DNA from: Luteibacter mycovicinus
GTDB lineage: Bacteria; Pseudomonadota; Gammaproteobacteria; Xanthomonadales; Rhodanobacteraceae
DNA: 64,000 nucleotides
Assembly: GCF_000745235.1 (NCBI RefSeq)
Contig: NZ_JQNL01000001.1
Span: forward strand, 1,612,001 to 1,676,000
Direction: 5' to 3'
Under the pieces are notes generated by a model. The model was not told where the DNA came from. It saw only the letters and a program-made list of their open reading frames with translations, and made no database searches. Of the stretch, positions 55,113 to 64,000 are shown piece after piece; the stretch's first letter is position 1, and every line of letters starts with the position of its first letter. Position numbers and translations under genes: made by a program.

Positions 55113-57005
55113 ATGACTGTCAATTCAACGCGTTGGCGTGACATCGCCGGACGGGTCGCCTTGCCGCTCCTGCTCGCGGTCGCGTTCGTTCTCTATACCG
55201 GGTTCCTCGATGGGAATCCCGGCGTCGCCAGCAGTGCCTGGGCCGACCGCCCGTGGCACCTGTTCGCCAACGCCTTGCCGGGGCTCATGCTCGCCTTTCT
55301 GCTTCTGGTGCTGACCCGACGGGCATGGCTGTCGTTCGGCGTCGCGTTCATGGTGCAGGGCGCCGTGCTCGCGGTGAGCGCCATCAAGATGAAGAATCTC
55401 GGCTCGCCATTGTTACCTGCGGATTTCCGCATGGTGGGTCAGCTGAAGAATGGTGGCCTGCACCTGCTAGGCGGCTACCTGCCCTCGAGCCCCCTGCCGT
55501 ATCTCGCGATCCTCGGCACCATCGGCCTCATCGCGATCGTCGCCCGGTTCGAGCCGGCGCTGTTCGCGCGCCGCACGCACGGGCGTCGACTGATCACCGG
55601 GCTTACCCTTTTCGCATTGATCGGCACGCTACTCGCGGGCGTTCCCGCGTGGTCGAAGATGTACAACAAGGACCGGCTTGGCATGCAGCCGTGGTCGGCC
55701 GCGTCCAACGCGGGCTACAACGGCGTCGTGACCACGATCATGCAGTTCCGCCTGCAAAACGCAGGCAAGAAGGAGAAAGCGGATCCCGCCGAGGCCGAGC
55801 AATTCATCGCCGCGACCGGCGGCGACCTGCGCCAGCACATGGCGGAGGCCGCCACCAATGGCCGACAAACGCCTGATATCGTGATCGTGCAGAGCGAGTC
55901 CTTCTTCGACCCCAGCGTCATCAGGGGCATCGAGCAGGAGGACTTCGCGCCCAACCTGCATCGCCTGGCCGAGCATGCCAGCACGGGCCAGCTGCACGTA
56001 CCGACCTTTGGCGGCGGAACCATCCGCACCGAATTCGAAGTTCTGACCGGCTTGTCGCTGCGCTACTTCCCGACGATGCAATTCCCGTATCTGCAGATGC
56101 AGGCCGGTGTCATGCCGGGCATGGTCCGCGTATTGCGCTCGCACGGCTACGAAACCATCGCCGTGCATGGCAACGACGCCGGCTTCTGGAACCGCACGGC
56201 CGCCTTCAGATCGCTGGGTTTCGATCGCTTCGTTTCGCAGCCCGATTTCCCGAAGGGCTTCCGCAAAGACGGCGAATACATGGCCGACAGCGCCATGACC
56301 GACGAAATCATGAGCCAGCTGAAGAATGACGGGCCGCCCCGGTTCGTCTTCGCCATCAGCATGGAGGCGCATGGGCCCTACGACAAATCGGTGAACATCG
56401 ACACGAAGGAGCGCGACGCCATTCCCGTGCCGGATGGCATCAGCGATGATGCCAAGCTGCAGCTGCGCAATTACATCTATCACATGCGTCACGCGGACGC
56501 CGAGCTCGGACGCCTCGCCGAGCTCCTCAAGCAGCGCGAGCGTCCGACGCTCCTGCTGTTTTACGGCGACCACCTGCCCGCATTGACCGAGACGTACGCC
56601 AAGGCTGGCTTCACCAACGGTAGCGACATGCTGACCCAGACCGTGCCGTACATCCTGATCGACGCACACGAGGACGGCCCCGCTCCGGTAAAGACCGATC
56701 TGGCATCGTGGATGCTGCCGGGGAAACTGCTGGAACAGGCGGGCGTGCATGACGATGCCTACTTTGCGCTGACGCAGGTCGTCGGTGGACAACTGGCGGC
56801 CCTGACACACGCACCCGATGCGAGGGAAGCGCCTGAAGACGCCGGCCTGAAATTCACCGACACCTCGATGCGCAACGTCGCGATGCTGCGCATGAAGCGG
56901 AAACTCGATCCACTGGTGGCGAAATACGCGCAGCCCGATCCGAACCTGGTCGCTCGTCAGCCCGGTGAAGCCGAAGAAGCCGCGGCGTCCGGTGCGGGAC
57001 AGTAG
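55113..57005 (+). CDS. LTA synthase/phosphoglycerol transferase-family sulfatase
   Basis: A 630-residue inner-membrane enzyme. Four or five N-terminal helices (about 10-190) precede a periplasmic alkaline-phosphatase-fold domain (about 245-550). The metal site is in IVIVQSESFFDPS, the catalytic Thr in FGGGTIRTEFEVLTG, and MEAHGPYDKS and LLLFYGDHLPAL complete it. In Gram-negative bacteria such proteins (OpgB-like) add phosphoglycerol to osmoregulated glucans or modify surface glycans. The tail (about 560-630) is Glu/Ala-rich. It stands alone. Confidence 0.9.
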   Translation: MTVNSTRWRDIAGRVALPLLLAVAFVLYTGFLDGNPGVASSAWADRPWHLFANALPGLMLAFLLLVLTRRAWLSFGVAFMVQGAVLAVSAIKMKNLGSPLLPADFRMVGQLKNGGLHLLGGYLPSSPLPYLAILGTIGLIAIVARFEPALFARRTHGRRLITGLTLFALIGTLLAGVPAWSKMYNKDRLGMQPWSAASNAGYNGVVTTIMQFRLQNAGKKEKADPAEAEQFIAATGGDLRQHMAEAATNGRQTPDIVIVQSESFFDPSVIRGIEQEDFAPNLHRLAEHASTGQLHVPTFGGGTIRTEFEVLTGLSLRYFPTMQFPYLQMQAGVMPGMVRVLRSHGYETIAVHGNDAGFWNRTAAFRSLGFDRFVSQPDFPKGFRKDGEYMADSAMTDEIMSQLKNDGPPRFVFAISMEAHGPYDKSVNIDTKERDAIPVPDGISDDAKLQLRNYIYHMRHADAELGRLAELLKQRERPTLLLFYGDHLPALTETYAKAGFTNGSDMLTQTVPYILIDAHEDGPAPVKTDLASWMLPGKLLEQAGVHDDAYFALTQVVGGQLAALTHAPDAREAPEDAGLKFTDTSMRNVAMLRMKRKLDPLVAKYAQPDPNLVARQPGEAEEAAASGAGQ

Positions 57006-57206
57006 GCCGCGGTCAAAGGTTTCGTGCGCAAAAATGGCATACGTAGCTATTTGTCATTCAAATAGCGCCTGCGTCACAAAATACCTGTCACCGCACTGTT
57101 AGCGTGGCTCTGCACTCGTCGTAGTGCAAAGGAGCCTGGGGGACGCACGTCGATCATCCGGTCGTCGGCACATGGACGATATCCTTCCAACGCAGGAGTC
57201 GTACGC

Positions 57207-58214
57207 ATGAAGAGGTTCGCTTCAATCGGCAGGGTTGTGGCGCGCGCGGGCATCATCGCGGCCATGTTCTCCGTAACGCTGAGCGCCAGCGCGGCGGATA
57301 CGTCGCAGGCAGCGCCCGCGCTTCAACTCACCCGCGTCGGCGCCATGCCGGCCACCGCGAAGCCCGCGGGCGTTCCGGACGATTACGTCGTCACACCCAA
57401 TGGTTATTTCTCACCCGACTGCGTCGCCACCGTGCATGCAGGCGATCAGCTTCAGAAAAACGGTCTGATTAAACGTGCCTCGGGCACGACGGAGAAAGCC
57501 GCTACCTGCGGCAAGGCCAATTTCACGTTACAGGGCGAGCGCGTCGAAGCGGACGGCCGCCATACGCTACGGTCCGCGGCGACGCCGCCGCCGGCGCAGA
57601 GCGGCTGGGTGCAGTCGGCGAACTATGCGAGCAGCACTCCGATCGGTCGTATCGTGGCCACGTGGACGGTGCCCAGTGCGCCGACGACGCAGAGCGACCA
57701 GGTGATCTATTTCTTCCCCGGCCTGGAACAGTTGCCCAACGTGCAGTCCATCCTTCAGCCCGTGCTTGGCTGGAACGGTTACGGCGACAAGGCGTGGACG
57801 CTGGCGAGCTGGAACTGCTGTGTCGACGGCACGACGTTCCACAGCGATCCGATACCGGCAAGCGCGGGTGACAACGTCGTGGGCGATACGTACTCCACAT
57901 GCGCCGCGGGCGAAGCCTGTTCGACGTGGAAGATCGATTCGCGCAACACGACCACGGGCCAGACCAGCTCGCTGACGACCAATCCGTATGCGGATCTGAC
58001 CTGGGTCTTCGGTGGTGTGCTCGAGGTGTACAGCGTCGCGACGTGCGGGCAGTATCCCGGAGGACCGATCACCTTCCATGACATCGAGGTCTACGACCGC
58101 AACAACCAGCGCGTGGCGTCACCGCCGTGGCAGGGTAGCGATACGTCGGGCATCGACCCGCAGTGCAATTACGGACTGAGCACGACGCCGACATCGGCGA
58201 CCATCGCGTACTGA
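57207..58214 (+). CDS. Secreted beta-rich protein of unknown function
   Basis: A 335-residue protein with a signal peptide (through about residue 34, ending SASAAD). Eight or more cysteines are scattered through the mature part (including SWNCCVDGTTFHSD and CAAGEACSTW), suggesting disulfides. The second half has regularly spaced aromatic strands: RIVATWTVPSAPTTQSDQVI, YFFPGLEQLPNV, LQPVLGWNGYGDKAWTLASW. The pattern somewhat recalls the beta-sandwich of glutamic (G1) peptidases, but I cannot identify a catalytic Gln/Glu pair. It could equally be a lectin-like domain. It is a single gene ending at a strong bidirectional terminator. Confidence 0.7.
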   Translation: MKRFASIGRVVARAGIIAAMFSVTLSASAADTSQAAPALQLTRVGAMPATAKPAGVPDDYVVTPNGYFSPDCVATVHAGDQLQKNGLIKRASGTTEKAATCGKANFTLQGERVEADGRHTLRSAATPPPAQSGWVQSANYASSTPIGRIVATWTVPSAPTTQSDQVIYFFPGLEQLPNVQSILQPVLGWNGYGDKAWTLASWNCCVDGTTFHSDPIPASAGDNVVGDTYSTCAAGEACSTWKIDSRNTTTGQTSSLTTNPYADLTWVFGGVLEVYSVATCGQYPGGPITFHDIEVYDRNNQRVASPPWQGSDTSGIDPQCNYGLSTTPTSATIAY

Positions 58215-58250
58215 ACCGCGAACGGCGCTGAGTCACATCGAAGCAAAAAA

Positions 58251-58274
58251 AGAGGCCCCGCAAGCGGGGCCTCT
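58251..58274. terminator. Bidirectional terminator between secreted-protein gene and groEL
   Basis: 10-bp arms AGAGGCCCCG / CGGGGCCTCT around CAAG, with six A before and TTT after. It serves the convergent genes on both sides. Confidence 0.9.
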
Positions 58275-58302
58275 TTCGTACAGCGAGCCGGAAGGCGAGG
58301 AC

Positions 58303-59967
<1,665 letters not shown>

Positions 59968-60006
59968 TTAGGTAGAGGGAGTCGGGAGAACGGGGCGAGC
60001 CGGGGC

Positions 60007-60300
60007 TCAGCCTTCCAGAACCGCCACGATGTCGTCTTCCTTCAGGAAGACCAGCTCTTCGCCGTCGACCTTGATTTCCTGACCGGCGTACTTGCCGAAC
60101 AGGACCACGTCGCCTTCCTTCACGCCCATGGGGCGGAGCTGGCCGCTGGCGAGCAGCAGGCCGGTACCGGCGGCGATGACCTTGCCGCGGGTGGGCTTCT
60201 CGGTGGCGCTGTCGGGGATGACGATGCCACCGGCCGAGACGCGCTCTTCTTCGAGACGCTTGACGATGACGCGATCGTGCAGCGGGCGCAGTTTGCTCAT
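60007..60300 (-). CDS. groES: Co-chaperonin GroES
   Basis: A 97-residue heptameric lid of GroEL. It begins [20 protein letters not shown], and the mobile loop is [36 protein letters not shown] and the end IVAVLEG are typical. The start is the ATG at 60300; an upstream codon 15 bases before would add MFGEV and is not usual. It is first in the groESL operon. Confidence 0.98.
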   Translation of the reverse strand: MSKLRPLHDRVIVKRLEEERVSAGGIVIPDSATEKPTRGKVIAAGTGLLLASGQLRPMGVKEGDVVLFGKYAGQEIKVDGEELVFLKEDDIVAVLEG

Positions 60301-60348
60301 GACTTCTCCAAACATGTGTTTGACGGGAAAGGAATTTAGGCCACCCTG

Positions 60349-60375
60349 TTAGCACTTGCCCAGGGTGAGTGCCAG
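60349..60375. promoter_or_regulatory. CIRCE element (HrcA operator) upstream of groES
   Basis: TTAGCACTT, a 9-base spacer and GAGTGCCAG sit 49 bases upstream of groES. The consensus is TTAGCACTC-N9-GAGTGCTAA, so 15 of 18 arm positions match. HrcA binding here would repress groESL until heat shock. The hrcA gene is not in the window. Confidence 0.85.
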
Positions 60376-60542
60376 AATTTTAGCCAGAACAGCCCCGGGA
60401 TCGGAAGAACTATCTGGATGGTCGACAGATGGCGGCGGCGGCGGACCGTTCAAGGGCCGCGGTGCAAAAAAGCATCCGGCGCCGATGCAAGCCAGCTGGA
60501 GTTTGCCCGGTCATAATGACCAACGCCTTACTGGAGAGCCCC

Positions 60543-62780
60543 ATGTCGCCGCTATCCCGCCTCGCGCGGAACCTCGTCGCCTCCCTCGGCCTGTTGCTCG
60601 CCGTTTCCCCGGCCTTCGCGCAGGATCCCGAAGACGACCTGCTGCCGGTCACCCAGGCCTTCCATCTCACCTCCGACGCGAGCCAGCCCGGTTCGGTCAG
60701 GCTGCACTGGACCATCGCGCCCGACTATTACCTCTACCGCGGCCGGATCAGGATCAAGGCGGCGGACGCCGGCGCCACGCTGGGCCAGCCGACCCTCCCG
60801 GACGGTCTCAAAAAGCACGACGAATACCTCGGCGACGTGGAGATCTACCACGGCGAGATCGAGGCGACCGTGCCCTATACGCTCGCCGACGCCGCGACGA
60901 AGACGCTCGCGCTCGACGTCCAGTACCAGGGCTGCCACGAGGTCGAGCCGAAGATCTGCTACCCGCCGAACACCGAGCACCTGACGCTCACGATCGGTGG
61001 CCCGTCGACCATCCCGGCCGCGGCACCCGCCAGCGCGCCGCCAGCCGCTGCCGGCGGCGCTTCGCTGCTGGGCGCACAGGCTTCGCTGCCGGGTACCGAA
61101 GCCCAGGCACTGCCCGCCGATCAGGCCTTCCGTTTCGAGGCGCTGGTCAAGGGCGGCGACAGCCTGCTGCTGCGCTGGACGATGCCGAAGGACTATTACC
61201 TCTACCGCGACAAGACCGAAATCAAGGTGGTCTCGCCTGCCGGCGTCAGCGCGGGCGAGCCCGACTGGCCGAGTGGCACCGCCCATCACGATGAGCACTT
61301 CGGCGACACCATCGTCTATTTCGACCAGGTCGAAGTGCCGGTGCCGCTTACCGGCGCGGGCAAGAGCGGCAAGGTCGATGTCGACGTGGCCTATCAGGGC
61401 TGCCTCGAGAACGGCATCTGCTACCCGGTAATGACCCGCCGGGTCAGCGTCGATCTCGCCACCCACGCGGCCACGATCGGCGGCGCCACCGAGGCGCCTC
61501 CGGCCAGCGCCCCGGCCGAGGTGGCGCCCACCCCGCCGCCAGCCGGCCTGACGCCCGCCGCCTCCGATGCGCCGGTCGGCTTCATCGCCGCGATCGGACT
61601 CGCCCTGCTGGGCGGCCTGGTGCTCAACCTCATGCCCTGCGTCCTGCCCGTGCTGTCGCTGAAGGCGATCACGGTGCTGGAGAGTGGCGAAAGCCCCGCT
61701 GCCGCGCGCAAGCACGCGCTCTGGTACACCGCCGGCGTGCTCGTCGCCTTCGCCGCGCTCGGCGTGATCATCGTCGGCATCCGCGCCGCCGGCCACGGGA
61801 TCCAGTGGGGCGCCCAGTTCCAGCAGCCGGTCGCCATCGGCCTGCTGGTCTACGTCATGCTCGCCGTGGGCCTGTCGATGTCGGGCGTGTTCGAGATCGG
61901 CGGTTCGCTGGGCAACATCGGCAGCGGCCTCGCCTCGCGCTCCGGCGCCTCGGGCGATTTCTTCACGGGCGTGCTGGCCGTGGTGGTCGCCAGCCCGTGC
62001 ACCGCGCCGTTCATGGGTTCGGCGATCGCCTTCGCCTTCGCGGCACCCGTGGCGATCGCCTTCCTGATCTTCCTGGCACTCGGCCTGGGCCTCGCCCTGC
62101 CCTTCCTGCTCATCGGCTTCGTGCCGGCCGTCGCCCGCCTGCTGCCGCGCCCCGGCCGCTGGATGGAAACGCTGAAGCAGGCACTGGCCTTCCCGATGTA
62201 CCTCACCGCGGTGTGGCTGTTGTGGGTACTGACCAAGCAGCGTGGTGCCGACGCGACGGCGCTGGTGCTGGCAGGCGGCGTACTGCTGGCGATGGCGTTG
62301 TGGTGGTACGGCCGCAGCCGTCGTAGCGCGCTCTCATGGGTCTTCACCGCCGTGCTGGCTGTCGGCGCCATGGCCGCGCTGTGGACGGTGCATGGCCTTC
62401 CCGCAGCGACGACCACCGCCACGGCCAGCGACGGCTCGGTGCCTTACTCGGCCGACAAGCTCGCGGAACTTCGTGCCGCGGGCACGCCGGTACTGGTCGA
62501 CATGACCGCCGACTGGTGCATCACCTGCAAGGCCAACGAAAAGGCCGTGCTGGACACCGACGCGTTCAGGGACCTGCTCAAGCGCACGGGCACCGTCTAC
62601 ATGAAGGGTGACTGGACCGACGTCAATGCGCCCATCGCCGCGTATCTGGAGCAGTTCCACTCGGTAGGCGTGCCGTTGTACGTCGTCTATCCGAAGGGTG
62701 GCGGCGACGGCAGGAAGCTGTCCACCGTCCTGACTTACGACGGCGTGGCGAAGGCGCTCGATACCGCGTCAGGCTCGTGA
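60543..62780 (+). CDS. dsbD: Thiol:disulfide interchange protein DsbD with duplicated N-terminal domain
   Basis: A 745-residue inner-membrane reductase that carries electrons from cytoplasmic thioredoxin to periplasmic DsbC/CcmG-type partners. After a signal peptide there are two copies of the DsbDN domain (about 30-160 and 190-315). Each has a DYYLYR block (APDYYLYRGRIRIK; PKDYYLYRDKTEIK), a DxVxYQGC half and a CYPP/CYPV Cys. Eight membrane helices follow with Cys in NLMPCVLPVL and ASPCTAPFMG. The C-terminal thioredoxin domain has DWCITCKANEK. E. coli DsbD (about 565) has one N-terminal domain. The start MSPLSRLAR follows GGAGAG. The stop overlaps the next gene by four bases. Confidence 0.93.
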   Translation: MSPLSRLARNLVASLGLLLAVSPAFAQDPEDDLLPVTQAFHLTSDASQPGSVRLHWTIAPDYYLYRGRIRIKAADAGATLGQPTLPDGLKKHDEYLGDVEIYHGEIEATVPYTLADAATKTLALDVQYQGCHEVEPKICYPPNTEHLTLTIGGPSTIPAAAPASAPPAAAGGASLLGAQASLPGTEAQALPADQAFRFEALVKGGDSLLLRWTMPKDYYLYRDKTEIKVVSPAGVSAGEPDWPSGTAHHDEHFGDTIVYFDQVEVPVPLTGAGKSGKVDVDVAYQGCLENGICYPVMTRRVSVDLATHAATIGGATEAPPASAPAEVAPTPPPAGLTPAASDAPVGFIAAIGLALLGGLVLNLMPCVLPVLSLKAITVLESGESPAAARKHALWYTAGVLVAFAALGVIIVGIRAAGHGIQWGAQFQQPVAIGLLVYVMLAVGLSMSGVFEIGGSLGNIGSGLASRSGASGDFFTGVLAVVVASPCTAPFMGSAIAFAFAAPVAIAFLIFLALGLGLALPFLLIGFVPAVARLLPRPGRWMETLKQALAFPMYLTAVWLLWVLTKQRGADATALVLAGGVLLAMALWWYGRSRRSALSWVFTAVLAVGAMAALWTVHGLPAATTTATASDGSVPYSADKLAELRAAGTPVLVDMTADWCITCKANEKAVLDTDAFRDLLKRTGTVYMKGDWTDVNAPIAAYLEQFHSVGVPLYVVYPKGGGDGRKLSTVLTYDGVAKALDTASGS

Positions 62781-63310
62781 CACGCGGCCCGACCTTCTGG
62801 ATCGTGGCCCTGGCGATCGCCGGGGCAACGGTCGGCCTGTATGTCGAGCACCGCCGCGCCAATCCGTCGCCCCCGGACGGGATGACGGTGGCCGAGGTGG
62901 GCGATGTGGCGCCCGACGTCACCTACGTCGCTATCGACGGCACGCCTCATCGCCTGTCCGAATGGCGAGGCAGACGCGTGCTGATCAACTTCTGGGCTTC
63001 GTGGTGCGCCCCTTGCCGGCGTGAGATGCCACTCCTGAGCGCCGCCTCGGACCGCGACCATGGTCGCAAGGTCGCCATCCTGGGCGTGGCCGAGGACACC
63101 GCCGCCGATGCGGCACGCTATCTCGCCGAGCGCCCGGTGAACTACCCCGTGCTGCTGGTCGACAGCGACGCCCCCGGCAGCTCGCTCTCCTTCGGCAATA
63201 CGCGGCGGGTTCTGCCCTACAGCATCCTCATCGGCGACGACGGGCGTATCCTGCGGCGCAAACTCGGCGGCTTCAGCGCGGCCGAGATCGACGAATGGCT
63301 CGCGCCTTAG
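62777..63310 (+). CDS. TlpA/ResA-like thioredoxin-fold protein
   Basis: A 177-residue membrane-anchored periplasmic thioredoxin with an N-terminal helix (FWIVALAIAGATVGLYVE). Its redox motif is NFWASWCAPCRREMPLLSAA (CAPC), and VLLVDSDAPG and LPYSILIGDDGRIL are typical of TlpA/ResA. The GTG start overlaps the dsbD stop (GTGA), so DsbD is the likely electron source that keeps it reduced. Its client could be cytochrome c maturation or protein disulfides. Confidence 0.92.
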   Translation: MTRGPTFWIVALAIAGATVGLYVEHRRANPSPPDGMTVAEVGDVAPDVTYVAIDGTPHRLSEWRGRRVLINFWASWCAPCRREMPLLSAASDRDHGRKVAILGVAEDTAADAARYLAERPVNYPVLLVDSDAPGSSLSFGNTRRVLPYSILIGDDGRILRRKLGGFSAAEIDEWLAP

Positions 63311-63330
63311 ATCTCCCGGAGAACTCCACC

Positions 63331-63885
63331 ATGGATGCCCCGCTTTCAGACGACCAGGCGATCGATGCGACCCGTCGCTGGCTCGAACGTGCCGTCATCG
63401 GCCTCAATCTGTGCCCGTTCGCCAAGGCCGTGCACAGGAAGGGCCAGATCCGCTTCGTCGTCAGCGAGGCGGAGCAGCCCCTGCAACTGCATGACGATCT
63501 GGTGCGGGAACTCAAACGCCTGCGGGACAGCGATCCGGAGACGATCGACACCACGCTGCTGATTCACCCGCGCGTCCTCGGCGACTTCATGGACTTCAAC
63601 GAATTCCTGGAGATCGCCGACGAAACGGTGGCCGAGCTCTCGCTGGACGGCGAGATCCAGGTAGCCAGCTTTCATCCGGACTTTCAGTTCGAAGGTACCG
63701 CACCGGACGACATCACCAATTACACCAACCGGTCGCCGTTCCCAACCCTGCACCTGCTGCGCGAAGCCAGCATCGACCGGGCGGTCGCCGCGTTTCCGGA
63801 GGCGGCCAGTATTTTCGAGGCCAACATGGCCACGCTGGACAAGCTCGGGCACGACGGATGGCGGACATTGTTCCCCGAGCCCTAG
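63331..63885 (+). CDS. DUF1415 family protein
   Basis: A 184-residue cytoplasmic protein. Signature blocks are ATRRWLERAVIGLNLCPFAK, VHRKGQIRFVVSEA, TTLLIHPRVLGDFMDFNEFL and QVASFHPDFQFEGTAPDDI, followed by TNRSPFPTLHLLREASIDRA. These match DUF1415, a family of unknown function. The single Cys in LNLCPFAK is conserved as I recall. The start follows CCCGGAGA by nine bases, in line with the dsbD-tlpA unit. Confidence 0.9.
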   Translation: MDAPLSDDQAIDATRRWLERAVIGLNLCPFAKAVHRKGQIRFVVSEAEQPLQLHDDLVRELKRLRDSDPETIDTTLLIHPRVLGDFMDFNEFLEIADETVAELSLDGEIQVASFHPDFQFEGTAPDDITNYTNRSPFPTLHLLREASIDRAVAAFPEAASIFEANMATLDKLGHDGWRTLFPEP

Positions 63886-64000
63886 CCAAGACCATACGGG
63901 AGCGTGTGGAAAGTCGCGATCTCCAGCGAACTGCGTCGATCTTCACCGAACTGGACAAGTCCGGGGGACAGGCGCACACTGCGCGGCGTTCCGGATTTCC
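63858..64000 (+). CDS. Possible gene start running off the window
   Basis: From an ATG at 63858, overlapping the end of the DUF1415 gene, a frame stays open for 47 codons to the window edge (MADIVPRALAKTIRERVESR, then LQRTASIFTELDKSGG). It has a plausible amphipathic helix and ordinary codon use but no recognised family. The overlap of 28 bases is longer than elsewhere in this operon, so it may be a chance frame. Confidence 0.3.
   Translation, partial: MADIVPRALAKTIRERVESRDLQRTASIFTELDKSGGQAHTARRSGF

Overview
The window is high-GC gammaproteobacterial chromosome, most like the Xanthomonadales/Lysobacterales and within them a Rhodanobacteraceae-type genome (Luteibacter/Dyella/Rhodanobacter). 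This is an inference from protein character: an Oar-like TonB receptor, a CIRCE-headed groESL, a ponA/pilMNOPQ divergent pair, a MoxR/Bat operon, GTAG-headed REP elements and GTGA start/stop overlaps. Almost all of it is dense core genome. One lower-GC, decayed accessory patch lies near the left end.

Layout. 1-1474: a two-component pair (QseBC/PmrAB type), with the kinase cut by the window edge. 1475-3853: remnants of a genomic island against the 3' end of a tRNA-Gly(CCC). They comprise a 55-codon integrase stub, a frameshifted toxin tip, two intact small genes of immunity type (one DUF4265), an HNH-like tail and an acyl-CoA-ligase scrap. 4062-8318: a glycine-rich secreted protein, thiS-thiG, trmB and poxB. 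8491-13419: an SLC13-type permease, a Rieske protein, a small membrane protein, an Ada-like protein without the N-terminal Ada domain, an EamA transporter and a small cysteine-containing protein with a hairpin over its ribosome binding site. 13424-17902: a four-gene adaptor/ABC exporter operon. 18025-19195: an FAH-family hydrolase and mscL. 19382-26150: an Oar-like TonB receptor, an AraC regulator with a small Pro-rich periplasmic protein, and a divergent two-component pair. 26258-27700: an M28 peptidase. 27734-32543: a MarR/adaptor/RND pump cluster. 32621-33133: a macrodomain protein.

33130-40122 is a six-gene MoxR/Bat operon whose BatB-like member has a degenerate metal-binding (MIDAS) motif. 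40260-45537 is pilMNOPQ, the type IV pilus alignment complex, divergent from ponA (PBP1A). 48385-54934 holds an uncharacterised protein, a 96-bp REP pair, gltA, rpmE2, a nucleoside hydrolase and glnE. 55113-58214 holds an LtaS/OpgB-type phosphoglycerol transferase and an unrecognised secreted protein. 58303-63885 holds groES-groEL under CIRCE, then dsbD (with a duplicated N-terminal domain), a TlpA-like thioredoxin and a DUF1415 gene. An open frame runs off the right edge.

The likeliest place for undescribed biology is the tRNA-Gly island remnant, with its toxin-tip/immunity array. Next are the PPG-rich small protein paired with a PPG-rich sensor kinase, the BatB-like protein without a MIDAS motif, and the REP pair whose ends supply stop codons. 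No complete new system is evident. Frames, motifs and repeats were read by eye; family names come from recalled family motifs and no database search was run.
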